Positions 41,207 through 50,661 of a stretch of 64,000 nucleotides of DNA are shown here, one piece after another. A program made the position numbers and the translations under genes. Under the pieces are notes generated by a model. That model saw nothing but the letters and a program-made list of their open reading frames with translations. It did not search any database and was not told where the DNA came from. Each line of letters begins with the position of its first letter. Within the stretch, counting starts at the first letter, position 1. Source of the stretch: Bifidobacterium cuniculi (GTDB lineage Bacteria > Actinomycetota > Actinomycetes > Actinomycetales > Bifidobacteriaceae). The DNA lies in the NCBI RefSeq assembly GCF_000741575.1, contig NZ_JGYV01000001.1, positions 124,001 through 188,000 on the forward strand, read 5' to 3'.

Positions 41207-41719
41207 CTACACCCTTGCGCCGTTGTCGGCGCTGTCGTCCTCATGGTCCGGCAAGTGGGGATTGGGAGAGCGGGTGACCAGCAGGCCGCCCGCCCCCACC
41301 AAGGCCACCAGGGCGAATAGGGCCCCGAAGGCGAGGAGTCGGGGAAGGAAGGCGGCGAGGATGATGCCGGCCACGCCCACGATGGCCAGGACACCGAAGA
41401 CGATGCGTGTCGTGGAGGTGCCCTGGCGCAGGCCCGGACGGGGAGGGCGGAAGCCGCCGCCATGACGGTCCATGACATCATCCGTGTCAAGCCAGCTTGA
41501 GCCGGTGAAATCCCTCGGACCGTGACCTCCCTGGACGAAGGAGCCGCTGTCGAGGTCGTCCACCGAGAGGATGGCGCGTTTCTCCTCCTTCTGCGCATGC
41601 TTCTCGAACTTGCGTGCGGCATGTGACCTGCTGACGTCCTGGAGGTCGTCGGCATGTTCGCTCATGAACGCTTCCCAGGCATCGTCACCATCGTGGCTGC
41701 TAGTGTTATGGTCAGTCAT
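41207..41719 (-). CDS. Small membrane protein, function unknown
   Basis: 170 residues: a soluble, acidic and Lys/Arg-mixed N-terminal half (SHDGDDAWEAFMSEHADDLQ) and two adjacent hydrophobic helices near residues 108-130 and 132-150 (VFGVLAIVGVAGIILAAFL, FGALFALVALVGAGGLL), then a short charged tail. Similar two-helix proteins are common beside plsC-like genes in bifidobacteria, but I do not recognise a named family. The start at 41719 is 51 bp from the divergent plsC start. Confidence 0.7.
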   Translation of the reverse strand: MTDHNTSSHDGDDAWEAFMSEHADDLQDVSRSHAARKFEKHAQKEEKRAILSVDDLDSGSFVQGGHGPRDFTGSSWLDTDDVMDRHGGGFRPPRPGLRQGTSTTRIVFGVLAIVGVAGIILAAFLPRLLAFGALFALVALVGAGGLLVTRSPNPHLPDHEDDSADNGARV

Positions 41720-41770
41720 AGGTATTACTCTAATCGTGCGTAGCAACAGCGCGACAAGGAAAGGACGACG

Positions 41771-42475
41771 ATGCTGTACTGGTTTTTCGTGAAGACGCTG
41801 GGTCCCATTGCCAAGCATCGCTTCCGTCCCACCGTGTCCGGACTGGAGCACATTCCCCGGCAGGGCGGTGCCATCATCGCAGCGAACCACCTGGCGGTCA
41901 TCGATGACGGACTGCTGCCCCTGACCTGCCCGCGCATGATTCACTTCATGGGCAAGGCCGAATACTTCGAGGGCAAGGGAATCAAGGGCAAGTTCAAGAA
42001 GTGGTGGTTCACCTCCGTGGGCGTCTTCCCGGTGGACCGGTCCGGCGGTTCGAAGTCCCTGGGTGCGCTCGAGCACGCACGCGAGATCATCGAGAAGGGC
42101 GAGCTCTTCGGTATCCATATCGAAGGCACACGCAGCCCCGACGGCCGCCTGTACAAGGGGCATACCGGGGCGGCCCGGCTGGCGCTGGAGACGGGATGCC
42201 CCATCATCCCCACCGCCATCATCGGGTCGCGTGAACTGCAGAAGCCCGGGCAGGTCATCCCGGGCAAGGGTACGAGCAAGGTCATCTACGGCGAGCCGAT
42301 CGAGGTCGCCAAGACGCCTGCCGACGAGGTCACCCATGAACGGCTTCGTGAACTCACTGACGAGGTCACGCGCCGCATCCAGGCGATGAGCGGCCAGGAA
42401 TACGTGCCGGAATACGCACAGGTCGTCAAGAAGCAGATGGAAGAGGAGCGGCAGGCACTGGGTGAGGGTCGGTGA
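41771..42475 (+). CDS. plsC: 1-acyl-sn-glycerol-3-phosphate acyltransferase
   Basis: 234-residue PlsC-family enzyme making phosphatidic acid. The catalytic NHxxxxD is His40/Asp45 (AANHLAVIDD). The substrate-binding motif EGTRSPDGRLYKG and VIPTAI-type block (CPIIPTAIIG) are present. GGAAAGG precedes the ATG. It ends at a 70-bp perfect palindrome shared with the convergent kinase gene. Confidence 0.92.
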   Translation: MLYWFFVKTLGPIAKHRFRPTVSGLEHIPRQGGAIIAANHLAVIDDGLLPLTCPRMIHFMGKAEYFEGKGIKGKFKKWWFTSVGVFPVDRSGGSKSLGALEHAREIIEKGELFGIHIEGTRSPDGRLYKGHTGAARLALETGCPIIPTAIIGSRELQKPGQVIPGKGTSKVIYGEPIEVAKTPADEVTHERLRELTDEVTRRIQAMSGQEYVPEYAQVVKKQMEEERQALGEGR

Positions 42476-42476
42476 G

Positions 42477-42546
42477 GCCGCGCCGAACGGGGAACGGGCC
42501 GGGCACGTCATATGACGTGCCCGGCCCGTTCCCCGTTCGGCGCGGC
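42477..42546. terminator. 70-bp perfect palindrome, bidirectional terminator
   Basis: Reads identically on both strands, with its centre between 42511 and 42512 (at TCATATGA) and no loop. It fills the gap between the plsC stop (42475) and the kinase stop (42549), and should terminate both. Confidence 0.85.
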
Positions 42547-42548
42547 AA

Positions 42549-44570
42549 TCAGAACCAGGGGATCTTGAGGGTGACGACGGTGGGATTGCCGTCCCGGTCC
42601 CGCAGCCGCACCGTGGTGCCGGCCTCGGGATCCTGCGAGACGACCGTGTCCGAGGGGCTCAGGGAGAAGGTCTTGCCGACCTCCACCTGGAAGCCGAGCT
42701 CCTCCAGGGTGGCTTTCGCCTCCTCCTGGCCAAGTCCCGTCACCTTGGGCATGGTGATCTCCTCGGGACCGCGGGAGACGGTGAGGGTCACGGTGTCTCC
42801 CCAGTGCAGCGACGCGCCGGCGTCCGCTGAGGCGCCGATGACCTTTCCTTCCGCCATGGTGTCGCTGTATTCCTGGTTGACCTCGACCGTCAGGTTGCGG
42901 TTCTCCAATTCGCTGACGGCGCCCGTCTCGCTCATGCCCACCACGTCCGGCATGGAGACCGCCATGGGGCCCTTGGAGACGACGACCGTGATGGGGGTGT
43001 CATGGTCGAGGGTGGCGCCCGGGTCCTCGGACACATAGGTCGCACGGCCCGCGGGGACGGTGGCGGACCATTCCTCGTCCTCCTGCGTGACCTTGTCGAA
43101 ACCGGCCTTGCGCAACGCTTCGACCGGATCGTCCACATCCATGATGTCCTGGGGGACGGTGGCCTGCTTGACACCCCTGGACACGATCACCTTGACGGCC
43201 TGTCCGGTGCGCTTGTTCACTTTGTCGCCCACGTCGGCGGGGTCGGTGGCGATGATGGTGCCGGCGGCCAGGTCGTCGTCGTACTGCTCCATGGTGGTGT
43301 AGGGGATGCCGGCTTGCTTGAGCATGGCCTCGTAGCCGTCCCAGGGGACGCCGGTGATGGCGCACGCTGCATTCGACGGGCAACTCAGGTCCGTCGGCCT
43401 GGGCATCGTGACATAGCTGCCCGGTCCGGCGAAATAGAGCCATGTGCCCAGTCCGAGCAGGACGGCGGCCCCGGCGGCGCCGGCGCCGATGAGGATGCCG
43501 CGCTTGCGGCGGTCGGCATTGCGTGGCTGTGCGATGGTGGGGGCCTGGTTGGCGGCCATGGATGTCGTTGCCTGCGTGGGCTGGCTGTCCGGTTGGCCGG
43601 ACGGTATGCTGTCCAGCAGCCCCAGGGGATAGACGGTGGTCGATCCGGGGTCCTGCCGTGTGGGCCGGGGTGCATCCGGGTCGTAGCGGTAGGACAACTG
43701 CCCGGGCGTGAGCGAGGCCATGAGCTGGCGCAATTGCTCCAGGGCGGCCTGTGCGTTCCCGGGGCGGCCATGGATGTCGCGGGCCGTCAGGTCGGAGACG
43801 AACCGCGACACCCGGGGGTCGATGCCGGGGCACACGGAAGAGAGGGAAGGGACGTTCTCATGGACATGCTTGTAGATGATCGTGGTCGGGTTGTCCGCCT
43901 GGAACGGCAGGCGGCCGGTGAGCATCTCCCAGGCCATGATGCCGACCGAATAGCAATCGCCCTGGGGTGTCGCCTGGTTGTGCTCGATCATCTCCGGGGC
44001 CAGGTAGGAGGCGGTGCCCATGAGTGTCGTGGTGGTGGAGAGCGTGGCCTGCGACGTGGCCTTGGCAAGACCGAAGTCGGTGATCTGCACGCGCCCACGG
44101 TCGTTGATGAGCACGTTCTCCGGCTTGACGTCACGATGCACGATGCCTGACCGGTGGGCCGCCGCGAGGCCGGCGAGGACCTCGCCGACGATGCGCAGGG
44201 TCTCGCGCACGCTGAACCGGTGCTTGCGGCGCAGTTCGTAGCGAAGGTTGACCCCGTGCACGTATTCCATGACCAGGTAGTCGATCCCCGGGTCCTGGCT
44301 GGTGTCGCATCCCGTGTCATAGACCTGCACCACGTGCGGGTTGGCGATGGCCGCCGCGGACTTGGCCTCGCGGTGGAATCGCTGGACGAACCGGTCGCGG
44401 TCGGGGCCCTGCGTGTACTGGGCATGCATGACCTTGAGGGCCACTTCACGGTCCAGCCGTGTATCCTCGGCGCGGTAGACCGACGCCATGCCGCCATCCG
44501 CTATCTTGTCGATGATGCGGTAGCGGCCGTCGACAAGCCGGTCCCGGTACATTCGTGAGGCTTCGTTCAT
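42549..44570 (-). CDS. Ser/Thr protein kinase with four PASTA domains (PknB-like)
   Basis: 673-residue transmembrane kinase. The Hanks-type kinase domain (about residues 17-275) shows the Gly loop KIADGGMASVY, catalytic IVHRDVKPENVL, DFGLAKA and the APE-type YLAPEMIEH. A Pro/Thr-rich juxtamembrane stretch leads to a membrane helix near residue 350 (ILIGAGAAGAAVLLGLGTWL), then four extracellular PASTA repeats that bind peptidoglycan fragments. The start is uncertain: in-frame ATGs at 44600 and 44669 precede it. Its role would be in cell-wall and division control. Confidence 0.93.
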   Translation of the reverse strand: MNEASRMYRDRLVDGRYRIIDKIADGGMASVYRAEDTRLDREVALKVMHAQYTQGPDRDRFVQRFHREAKSAAAIANPHVVQVYDTGCDTSQDPGIDYLVMEYVHGVNLRYELRRKHRFSVRETLRIVGEVLAGLAAAHRSGIVHRDVKPENVLINDRGRVQITDFGLAKATSQATLSTTTTLMGTASYLAPEMIEHNQATPQGDCYSVGIMAWEMLTGRLPFQADNPTTIIYKHVHENVPSLSSVCPGIDPRVSRFVSDLTARDIHGRPGNAQAALEQLRQLMASLTPGQLSYRYDPDAPRPTRQDPGSTTVYPLGLLDSIPSGQPDSQPTQATTSMAANQAPTIAQPRNADRRKRGILIGAGAAGAAVLLGLGTWLYFAGPGSYVTMPRPTDLSCPSNAACAITGVPWDGYEAMLKQAGIPYTTMEQYDDDLAAGTIIATDPADVGDKVNKRTGQAVKVIVSRGVKQATVPQDIMDVDDPVEALRKAGFDKVTQEDEEWSATVPAGRATYVSEDPGATLDHDTPITVVVSKGPMAVSMPDVVGMSETGAVSELENRNLTVEVNQEYSDTMAEGKVIGASADAGASLHWGDTVTLTVSRGPEEITMPKVTGLGQEEAKATLEELGFQVEVGKTFSLSPSDTVVSQDPEAGTTVRLRDRDGNPTVVTLKIPWF

Positions 44571-44665
44571 GCTCGTGCCGTCGTGTCCTTCATCCTGCAT
44601 GGCGCCGCCATGCCTTGTTGCTGTCGCCATTCTACATGGTGCGCCCTGCGGGTGCAGGAGCATGC

Positions 44666-45757
44666 TCACCGGCTACGGACGTCTTCCGGCACGAAGCGTG
44701 CACACAGTGCGGTGAGCGTCGCAGTGTGTGCCGTATCCAGGCCGAGCCGTTCGATGGCCAGCCGTGCCATGCGCCACATGTTGGCGATGCGCGCGCGGGA
44801 GGCCTCGATGGCGCCGGTGCGTTCGAAGAGTGCGATGACCTGGCGTATCTGCTCCTCGCTGCGGGCAGGTGCCTCGTAGGCGGCGCGCAGCCATGCCTGC
44901 TGTGCCCCATCGGCCTCGTCGAGTGCATCCGCCAGCAGGACGGTGCGCTTGCCTTCACGGATGTCGCCGCCGACCGGCTTGCCTGTCTGCAGGGAGGACG
45001 AGGTCACGTCCAGCAGGTCATCGGCCAGCTGGAAGGCCACGCCGAGTGGCAGGCCGATGTCCTCGGCGTGTGTGTCCGCGTCCGCCGGATCCATGCCGCC
45101 GGCCAGGAAGGCGAGACGCAGGGGGGCGATGGTGGTGTAGCTGGCCGTCTTCCAGCGGAAGACCTCGTAGGAGGCTTCGCACAGCGCCGCCGGGTCGTCC
45201 AGGGGCATCTGCTCGATGGCGAGGTCCAGGACCTGGCCGATCTCCACGTCACGCTGCATGTCCAGGAAGGTCCTGCGCAGCCTGCCCGAAGCGGGCAGGC
45301 GGGTGCTGGCGTCGTCGGCGATGCCGGTGCAGGCCGTGGCCAGCAGGTCGCCGAGCATGAGCCCCAGCCCCCGGCCGATCGGCAGGCTTCCGGTGCCCTG
45401 CTCGAGGGCTCGGTGGGCGGAAGGCCTGCCGCGGCGCAGGTCGGCGTCGTCGATGATGTCGTCATGCACGAGTGCGGCGGTCTGGAAGACCTCGATGGCG
45501 CAGGCGAGGTCCAGCATGGCCTGCGCCTGGACGGCATCCGACAGGGCCTGTCCGGAGGCGACCTCACGCCATGCGCCCAGCGCCAGCATGGCTCGCAGCC
45601 GTTTGCCTCCCTCGCTGGAGGTGATGGCTTGGTCCGCCGTGAGGCGTGCGGTATGCGCCAGCGAGGACGGGATGGGGGCGCCTTCCATGTCCATGAACGC
45701 ATGGACGAGGGAGGTGATGCGTTGCTCGATCGATTGCAGGTCACATGGCAGGCTCAT
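44666..45757 (-). CDS. Polyprenyl (geranylgeranyl-type) diphosphate synthase
   Basis: 363-residue trans-prenyltransferase elongating allylic diphosphates with IPP. The first Asp-rich motif DDIIDD (VHDDIIDDADLRRGR) and the second DDLLD (FQLADDLLDVTS) are intact. GGKRLRAML supplies the diphosphate-binding Lys/Arg. Chain length cannot be fixed from sequence. The ATG at 45757 follows GGGGATAA. The gene lies upstream of the PASTA kinase gene on the same strand, a common bifidobacterial arrangement. Confidence 0.9.
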   Translation of the reverse strand: MSLPCDLQSIEQRITSLVHAFMDMEGAPIPSSLAHTARLTADQAITSSEGGKRLRAMLALGAWREVASGQALSDAVQAQAMLDLACAIEVFQTAALVHDDIIDDADLRRGRPSAHRALEQGTGSLPIGRGLGLMLGDLLATACTGIADDASTRLPASGRLRRTFLDMQRDVEIGQVLDLAIEQMPLDDPAALCEASYEVFRWKTASYTTIAPLRLAFLAGGMDPADADTHAEDIGLPLGVAFQLADDLLDVTSSSLQTGKPVGGDIREGKRTVLLADALDEADGAQQAWLRAAYEAPARSEEQIRQVIALFERTGAIEASRARIANMWRMARLAIERLGLDTAHTATLTALCARFVPEDVRSR

Positions 45758-45961
45758 GACTCGATTATCCCCATGGCACGCCGACAATGCCCGGCCGACG
45801 GCCCTTCGCCCCCGGTGAAGGCAGGGGCGTTCGACCACAATGGCCGTACCGCATGGACACGGAGGGGCCGGCGGCGCAATAGTGGGAATGCGGACGGGCA
45901 TCGGAGCCCGTCCCCGGCCCGTACAGGGCCGTCCAGACGGCAACGGAAAAGAGGCATGACC

Positions 45962-46639
45962 ATGGGCATTCACGAACGGGACCTGTTCCACCTGACCTAT
46001 CCGGAACGGCTGGTGGACGAGGGGGATTGCCGACGGTGCCGGGAGCTCGACGACCGCTTCCGGGCGCAACGGCGCGCGAAGGGGCCGCAGGCACATGCCG
46101 AGGCATGGTTCCCGCCATTGCTCGACACGTGGCTGTCGGCATTGTCGGACGAAAGCTTCGACCCCTTCGACTGCCCTGCGGAGACACTGTGCATGGTTGG
46201 CGTGACCTTCACGAAGTCGTTGGCGATGCGTGACGCATTGATCGTGGCGGCCATCGTGGACGGCGACGCATGGACGCCGGAACTGCTGTGCGAATTCGCA
46301 TCCCAGCCGCATGGCGAACATACCGGCATGCGCATGGGAGACCTGCTGTCACGCGCCTTCGATGCCGTGGATGCCCCCTCGCCGTCCCGGAGGGGACGCA
46401 TGGAGCGGGCCTTGGCATTGTGCGAGCGCGCGGGAGAGGTGGTGCCGCGCCAGTACGCAGGACAGCCCTTCGCCGTTGCCGCCTACATCGCCTGGTGGAT
46501 GGGTTCGTCCAGGAGCCTCAGCCTGGCCACCCTGGCCTCCGACATCGACGGGGACATCAGCCTGGCCGGCATCGTGCGCACGGCCGTGCTGCGCCGTGTG
46601 GGCCCCGCATGGACGCACAGGCGCCAATGCCGGGAATAA
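45962..46639 (+). CDS. DUF4192 family protein
   Basis: 225-residue soluble protein matching actinobacterial DUF4192, mainly by its C-terminal part (RMERALALCERAGEVVPRQY, then PFAVAAYIAWWMGSSRSLSL). Function unknown. AAAAGAGG fits the ATG at 45962; the in-frame ATG at 45956 is too close to it. It lies between the divergent polyprenyl synthase gene and rpoD. Confidence 0.7.
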   Translation: MGIHERDLFHLTYPERLVDEGDCRRCRELDDRFRAQRRAKGPQAHAEAWFPPLLDTWLSALSDESFDPFDCPAETLCMVGVTFTKSLAMRDALIVAAIVDGDAWTPELLCEFASQPHGEHTGMRMGDLLSRAFDAVDAPSPSRRGRMERALALCERAGEVVPRQYAGQPFAVAAYIAWWMGSSRSLSLATLASDIDGDISLAGIVRTAVLRRVGPAWTHRRQCRE

Positions 46640-46748
46640 TCGTCGTCGTTTCATGGTTTACTCCAATAGTCAGCGACTTGCCCTTGCATGAACTATGCCC
46701 ATGTGCAAGCCGCGCCAAGATTGTCGAGATTCGCAGGAGGAAAGCAGT

Positions 46749-48134
46749 TTGGCCACGAAACAAACGTCAAGCACGAAGAGGAAGACTGGCAAGAAGACCG
46801 CCTCCGCCGCCGCGGACGACACCGAGAAGAAGACCGCTGCCGCCACCAGGAAGCGTACGCGCAAGACGACCGCCAAGGCCAAGGGCACCGAGACTGCCAA
46901 GGCCTCCAAGAAGACCGCGAAGCCATCTGAAGAGGATGAGGAGGTGCTCCTCGACGACGAACAGATCGGCGAGGAGGACCTCGACCTCGACGGGGACCTG
47001 GAGAACCTGGACGACGCTGACGGCGACGACCATGACGACGATGACGAGGACACCCGCGACGGTGACCCCGAATCCGAGGACGACGAGGAGGACGAGGACG
47101 CCCACCCGCAGGAGGAGCACCCCAAGGCCAAGGGGGCGTTCGTGGTCCGCGACGACGACGATGACGAAGTCCTCGCCACCCCCGGCACCAACCCCAAGCG
47201 TCGCGTGGTGACCACGGGAGCCACCGCCGACCCCGTCAAGGATTACCTCAAGCAGATCGGCCGCGTATCCCTGCTGAACGCGGAGCAGGAAGTGGACCTG
47301 TCCGAACGCATCGAGGCTGGCCTGTACGCACAGCACCTGCTCGATACCGAGGGCGACAAGCTGGACTTCAAGCGCAAGCGCGAACTCAAGTGGGCGGCTT
47401 CCGACGGCAAGAAGGCCAAGGACCACCTGCTCGAGGCGAACCTGCGTCTCGTGGTGTCCCTCGCCAAGCGTTACACGGGCCGCGGCATGCTGTTCCTGGA
47501 CCTCATCCAGGAAGGCAACCTGGGCCTGATCCGTGCCGTGGAGAAGTTCGACTGGCAGAAGGGCTTCAAGTTCTCCACGTATGCCACGTGGTGGATCCGC
47601 CAGGCCATCACCCGCGCCATGGCCGACCAGGCACGCACCATCCGCGTGCCTGTGCACATGGTGGAGGTCATCAACAAGCTCTCGCGCGTCCAGCGCCAGA
47701 TGCTGCAGGACCTGGGACGCGAGCCCACCCCGGACGAGCTCGCCCGCGAACTGGACATGCCCGTCGAGAAGGTCCAGGAAGTGCAGAAGTACGGCCGTGA
47801 ACCCATCTCCCTGCACACTCCGCTGGGCGAGGACGGCGACTCCGAGTTCGGCGACCTCATCGAGGACACCGACGCCATCGCCCCCTCCGATGCAGTGGCC
47901 TTCTCGCTGCTGCAGGAGCAGTTCAAGCAGGTGCTGGAGACCCTGTCCCCACGTGAGGCGGGCGTCATCAAGATGCGGTACGGACTGGAGGACGGCCAGC
48001 CGAAGACCCTCGACGACATCGGCCGGGTCTACGGGGTCACCCGCGAGCGCATCCGCCAGATCGAGTCGAAGACCATGTCCAAGCTGCGTCACCCCTCGCG
48101 CTCCCAGACCCTGCGCGACTTCCTCGACCAGTGA
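46749..48134 (+). CDS. rpoD: Primary RNA polymerase sigma factor (SigA/HrdB)
   Basis: 461-residue sigma70. A Lys/Ala-rich then very acidic N-terminal extension (to about residue 160) replaces region 1.1. Region 1.2 is [20 protein letters not shown], region 2 has [32 protein letters not shown] and [13 protein letters not shown], and region 4.2 has the helix-turn-helix [20 protein letters not shown]. The start is TTG 46749, seven bases after CAGGAGG; no ATG or GTG fits the ribosome-binding site. Followed by a terminator, then parE. Confidence 0.96.
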   Translation: MATKQTSSTKRKTGKKTASAAADDTEKKTAAATRKRTRKTTAKAKGTETAKASKKTAKPSEEDEEVLLDDEQIGEEDLDLDGDLENLDDADGDDHDDDDEDTRDGDPESEDDEEDEDAHPQEEHPKAKGAFVVRDDDDDEVLATPGTNPKRRVVTTGATADPVKDYLKQIGRVSLLNAEQEVDLSERIEAGLYAQHLLDTEGDKLDFKRKRELKWAASDGKKAKDHLLEANLRLVVSLAKRYTGRGMLFLDLIQEGNLGLIRAVEKFDWQKGFKFSTYATWWIRQAITRAMADQARTIRVPVHMVEVINKLSRVQRQMLQDLGREPTPDELARELDMPVEKVQEVQKYGREPISLHTPLGEDGDSEFGDLIEDTDAIAPSDAVAFSLLQEQFKQVLETLSPREAGVIKMRYGLEDGQPKTLDDIGRVYGVTRERIRQIESKTMSKLRHPSRSQTLRDFLDQ

Positions 48135-48168
48135 CAGGCTGAGGAACCGGCAGCACTCCACCCATTGC

Positions 48169-48202
48169 AGAGCGCCGGCCGCCCAGCGGCCGCGCTCTTT
48201 TG
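48169..48202 (+). terminator. Terminator after rpoD
   Basis: Arms 48169-48182 and 48186-48198 pair with one bulged base, 3-nt loop, ending in CTTTT. The next gene starts 51 bp later. Confidence 0.75.
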
Positions 48203-48252
48203 CATACACAGACAAGACATCAGGGGGCACCGCCCCGGAAGGAATCGGAACC

Positions 48253-50589
48253 ATGGCAGGCACGAAGAAGGATGCCTACGGCGCAGGGTCGCTGACCGTG
48301 CTGGAAGGGCTGGACGCGGTACGCAAGCGTCCCGGCATGTACATCGGCACCACCGACAGCCAAGGACTGATGCATTGCCTGTGGGAGATCATCGACAACG
48401 CCGTCGACGAGGCGCTCGCCGGCGTATGCACCCACATCACCGTCACCCTGCACCGGGACGGTTCCATCGAGGTCGAGGACAACGGCCGAGGCATCCCGGT
48501 GGACATCGAGCCCAAGACGAAGCTCACCGGCGTGGAGGTGGTGCTCACCAAGCTGCATGCGGGAGCCAAGTTCGGCAATGCCTCCTACAATGCGGCGGGC
48601 GGCCTGCACGGCGTGGGCTCGTCGGTGGTCAACGCCCTGAGCTCGCGCCTGGACGTCGAGGTGGACCGCAACGGCCAGACCTACCACATGGCCTTCCACC
48701 AAGGGCACCCCGGTGTCTATGCAGACCCGGACCCGGCGCATCCGTCGCCCGACGCCCCCTTCAGGAAGACACGCAAGAACCGTCCCACCGAGCTCGAGGT
48801 CATCGGCAAGGTCGGCGCCAGGAAGACCGGCACCCGCATCCGCTACTGGGCCGACCCGGAGATCTTCAACGCCACGGCGCGCTTCGACTACGACCAGCTC
48901 ATCGACCGCGTGCGCCAGACAAGTTTCCTGGTCCCGGGCCTGAAGATCACCGTCGTCGACGAGCACATCGAGGAAACCGGCGAACCATCCCTCGACACCA
49001 TGGTCGAGACGGACGTGCCCGGAGCGAAGGCAGACCGGGGCGAACAGATCGACGACACGCAGGGCGCCGCGGTGGATGCCGCCCAAGAGGCCCTCGAACG
49101 CACCGGGGCCGAGGACATGCAGCAGGAGCTGCAGGCCGGCACCGAAACCGCACTGGAATCCACGGTGGCGCCCCCGGACGATGCCAAGGGCGGTCCCGGC
49201 CACCGTCGTGTCGAGGAGTTCTGCCACACCGGCGGCGTCGTGGACTTCGTGGACTTCCTCTCCCATGGCGAACCCCTCTCCACCGTCTGGCGCATGACCG
49301 GCCAAGGGTCCTACCACGAGGAGACGCAGGTGGTGGACGAGAAGGGCGACCTGCATGCCCAGGACATCCTGCGCACCTGCGACGTCGACATCGCCATGCG
49401 CTGGACGAACGGGTACGACACCGTCATCCGCAGCTTCGTGAACGTCGTCGCAACCCCCGGCGGCGGCACGCACGTCGACGGCTTCCTGCAGGCCGTCACC
49501 AGGCAGGTGCGCAAGACGGTCGAGGAGAATGCGCGCAAGCTCAAGGTGAACCTCAAGGATCCCAAGATGAAGGTCGAACGCGACGACATCCTGGCCGGTC
49601 TGGTCGCCGTGGTCACCGTACGCATCGCCGAGCCGCAATTCCAGGGCCAGACCAAGGACGTGCTGGGAACCGCACCCGTCAAGGGCGTCGTCTCGCGGCT
49701 GGTGGACAAGCAGTTCGCCGAGATGGTCTCCGGTGCCAGGCGCGGGTACAAGGAGCAGTCCGGCCGCGTACTCGAGAAGATCGTCGGCGAGATGCATGCG
49801 CGCATCCAGGCGCGCAAGACCAAGGAGGTCACCCGCCGCAAGAACGCGCTCGAATCCGCGTCGATGCCGCCCAAGCTCTCGGACTGCCAGCCGGGCAACG
49901 ACGACATCGCCGAGCTGTTCATCGTGGAGGGCGACTCCGCGTTGGGCACCGCCAAGGCGGCCCGCAACTCCGCCTTCCAGGCCCTGCTGCCGATCCGCGG
50001 CAAGATCCTCAACGTGCAGAAGGCCTCCCTGGCGCAGATGCTCTCGAACAAGGAATGCGCCGCCATCATCCAGGTGGTCGGGGCCGGTTCCGGCGCCACC
50101 TTCGACATCGACCAGGCGCGGTACGACAAGGTCATCATGATGACCGACGCCGACGTCGACGGCGCGCATATCCGCACCCTGTTGCTCACCCTCTTCTACC
50201 GGTACATGCGTCCGCTGATCGAGCACGGCCACGTCTATGCCGCCGTGCCGCCCCTGCACCGCATCGCACTGACGGGACCGCGCAAGGGCGAATACATCTA
50301 CACCTACTCGGATGACGAACTCGCCGGCAAGCTCGAACAGCTCGACCGGGACCACATCGGATACGCGGACGACATCCAGCGTTACAAGGGCCTGGGCGAG
50401 ATGGACGCCAACCAGCTGGCCGACACGACCATGGACCCGCGCTCGCGCCTGCTGCGCCGCATCCGCATGGAGGACGCCGAACAGGCCAACGACATCTTCA
50501 GCCTGCTCATGGGCGACGAGGTGCCACCGCGGCGCCAGTTCATCGTCGACAACGCCGAGGACTTCGACCGCTCGAAGATCGACACCTGA
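48253..50589 (+). CDS. parE: DNA topoisomerase IV subunit B (GyrB/ParE family)
   Basis: 778-residue ATPase subunit. The GHKL site is EIIDNAVDEA and GRGIPVDI; the lid is GGLHGVGSSVVNAL. The TOPRIM domain has EGDSALGTAKAARN and TDADVDGAHI, and the C-terminus is QRYKGLGEMDANQLADTTMD. An acidic, Gln/Ala-rich stretch of about 65 residues (roughly 255-320) interrupts the transducer region. ParE rather than GyrB is inferred from its position after rpoD and the partner subunit at 58857-61502. Confidence 0.9.
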   Translation: MAGTKKDAYGAGSLTVLEGLDAVRKRPGMYIGTTDSQGLMHCLWEIIDNAVDEALAGVCTHITVTLHRDGSIEVEDNGRGIPVDIEPKTKLTGVEVVLTKLHAGAKFGNASYNAAGGLHGVGSSVVNALSSRLDVEVDRNGQTYHMAFHQGHPGVYADPDPAHPSPDAPFRKTRKNRPTELEVIGKVGARKTGTRIRYWADPEIFNATARFDYDQLIDRVRQTSFLVPGLKITVVDEHIEETGEPSLDTMVETDVPGAKADRGEQIDDTQGAAVDAAQEALERTGAEDMQQELQAGTETALESTVAPPDDAKGGPGHRRVEEFCHTGGVVDFVDFLSHGEPLSTVWRMTGQGSYHEETQVVDEKGDLHAQDILRTCDVDIAMRWTNGYDTVIRSFVNVVATPGGGTHVDGFLQAVTRQVRKTVEENARKLKVNLKDPKMKVERDDILAGLVAVVTVRIAEPQFQGQTKDVLGTAPVKGVVSRLVDKQFAEMVSGARRGYKEQSGRVLEKIVGEMHARIQARKTKEVTRRKNALESASMPPKLSDCQPGNDDIAELFIVEGDSALGTAKAARNSAFQALLPIRGKILNVQKASLAQMLSNKECAAIIQVVGAGSGATFDIDQARYDKVIMMTDADVDGAHIRTLLLTLFYRYMRPLIEHGHVYAAVPPLHRIALTGPRKGEYIYTYSDDELAGKLEQLDRDHIGYADDIQRYKGLGEMDANQLADTTMDPRSRLLRRIRMEDAEQANDIFSLLMGDEVPPRRQFIVDNAEDFDRSKIDT

Positions 50590-50596
50590 CCGGTTC

Positions 50597-50660
50597 CCGG
50601 GCATGCATGCGGGGCCCCGACACGTCCATGGACATGGCGGGACCCCGCATGCATGCCCGG
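50597..50660. terminator. Long hairpin between convergent parE and glycosyltransferase genes
   Basis: Arms 50597-50614 and 50643-50660 pair perfectly over 18 bp; pairing resumes after one mismatch for 4 bp, and the loop contains a further 10-bp palindrome (50624-50633). Confidence 0.8.
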
Positions 50661-50661
50661 T

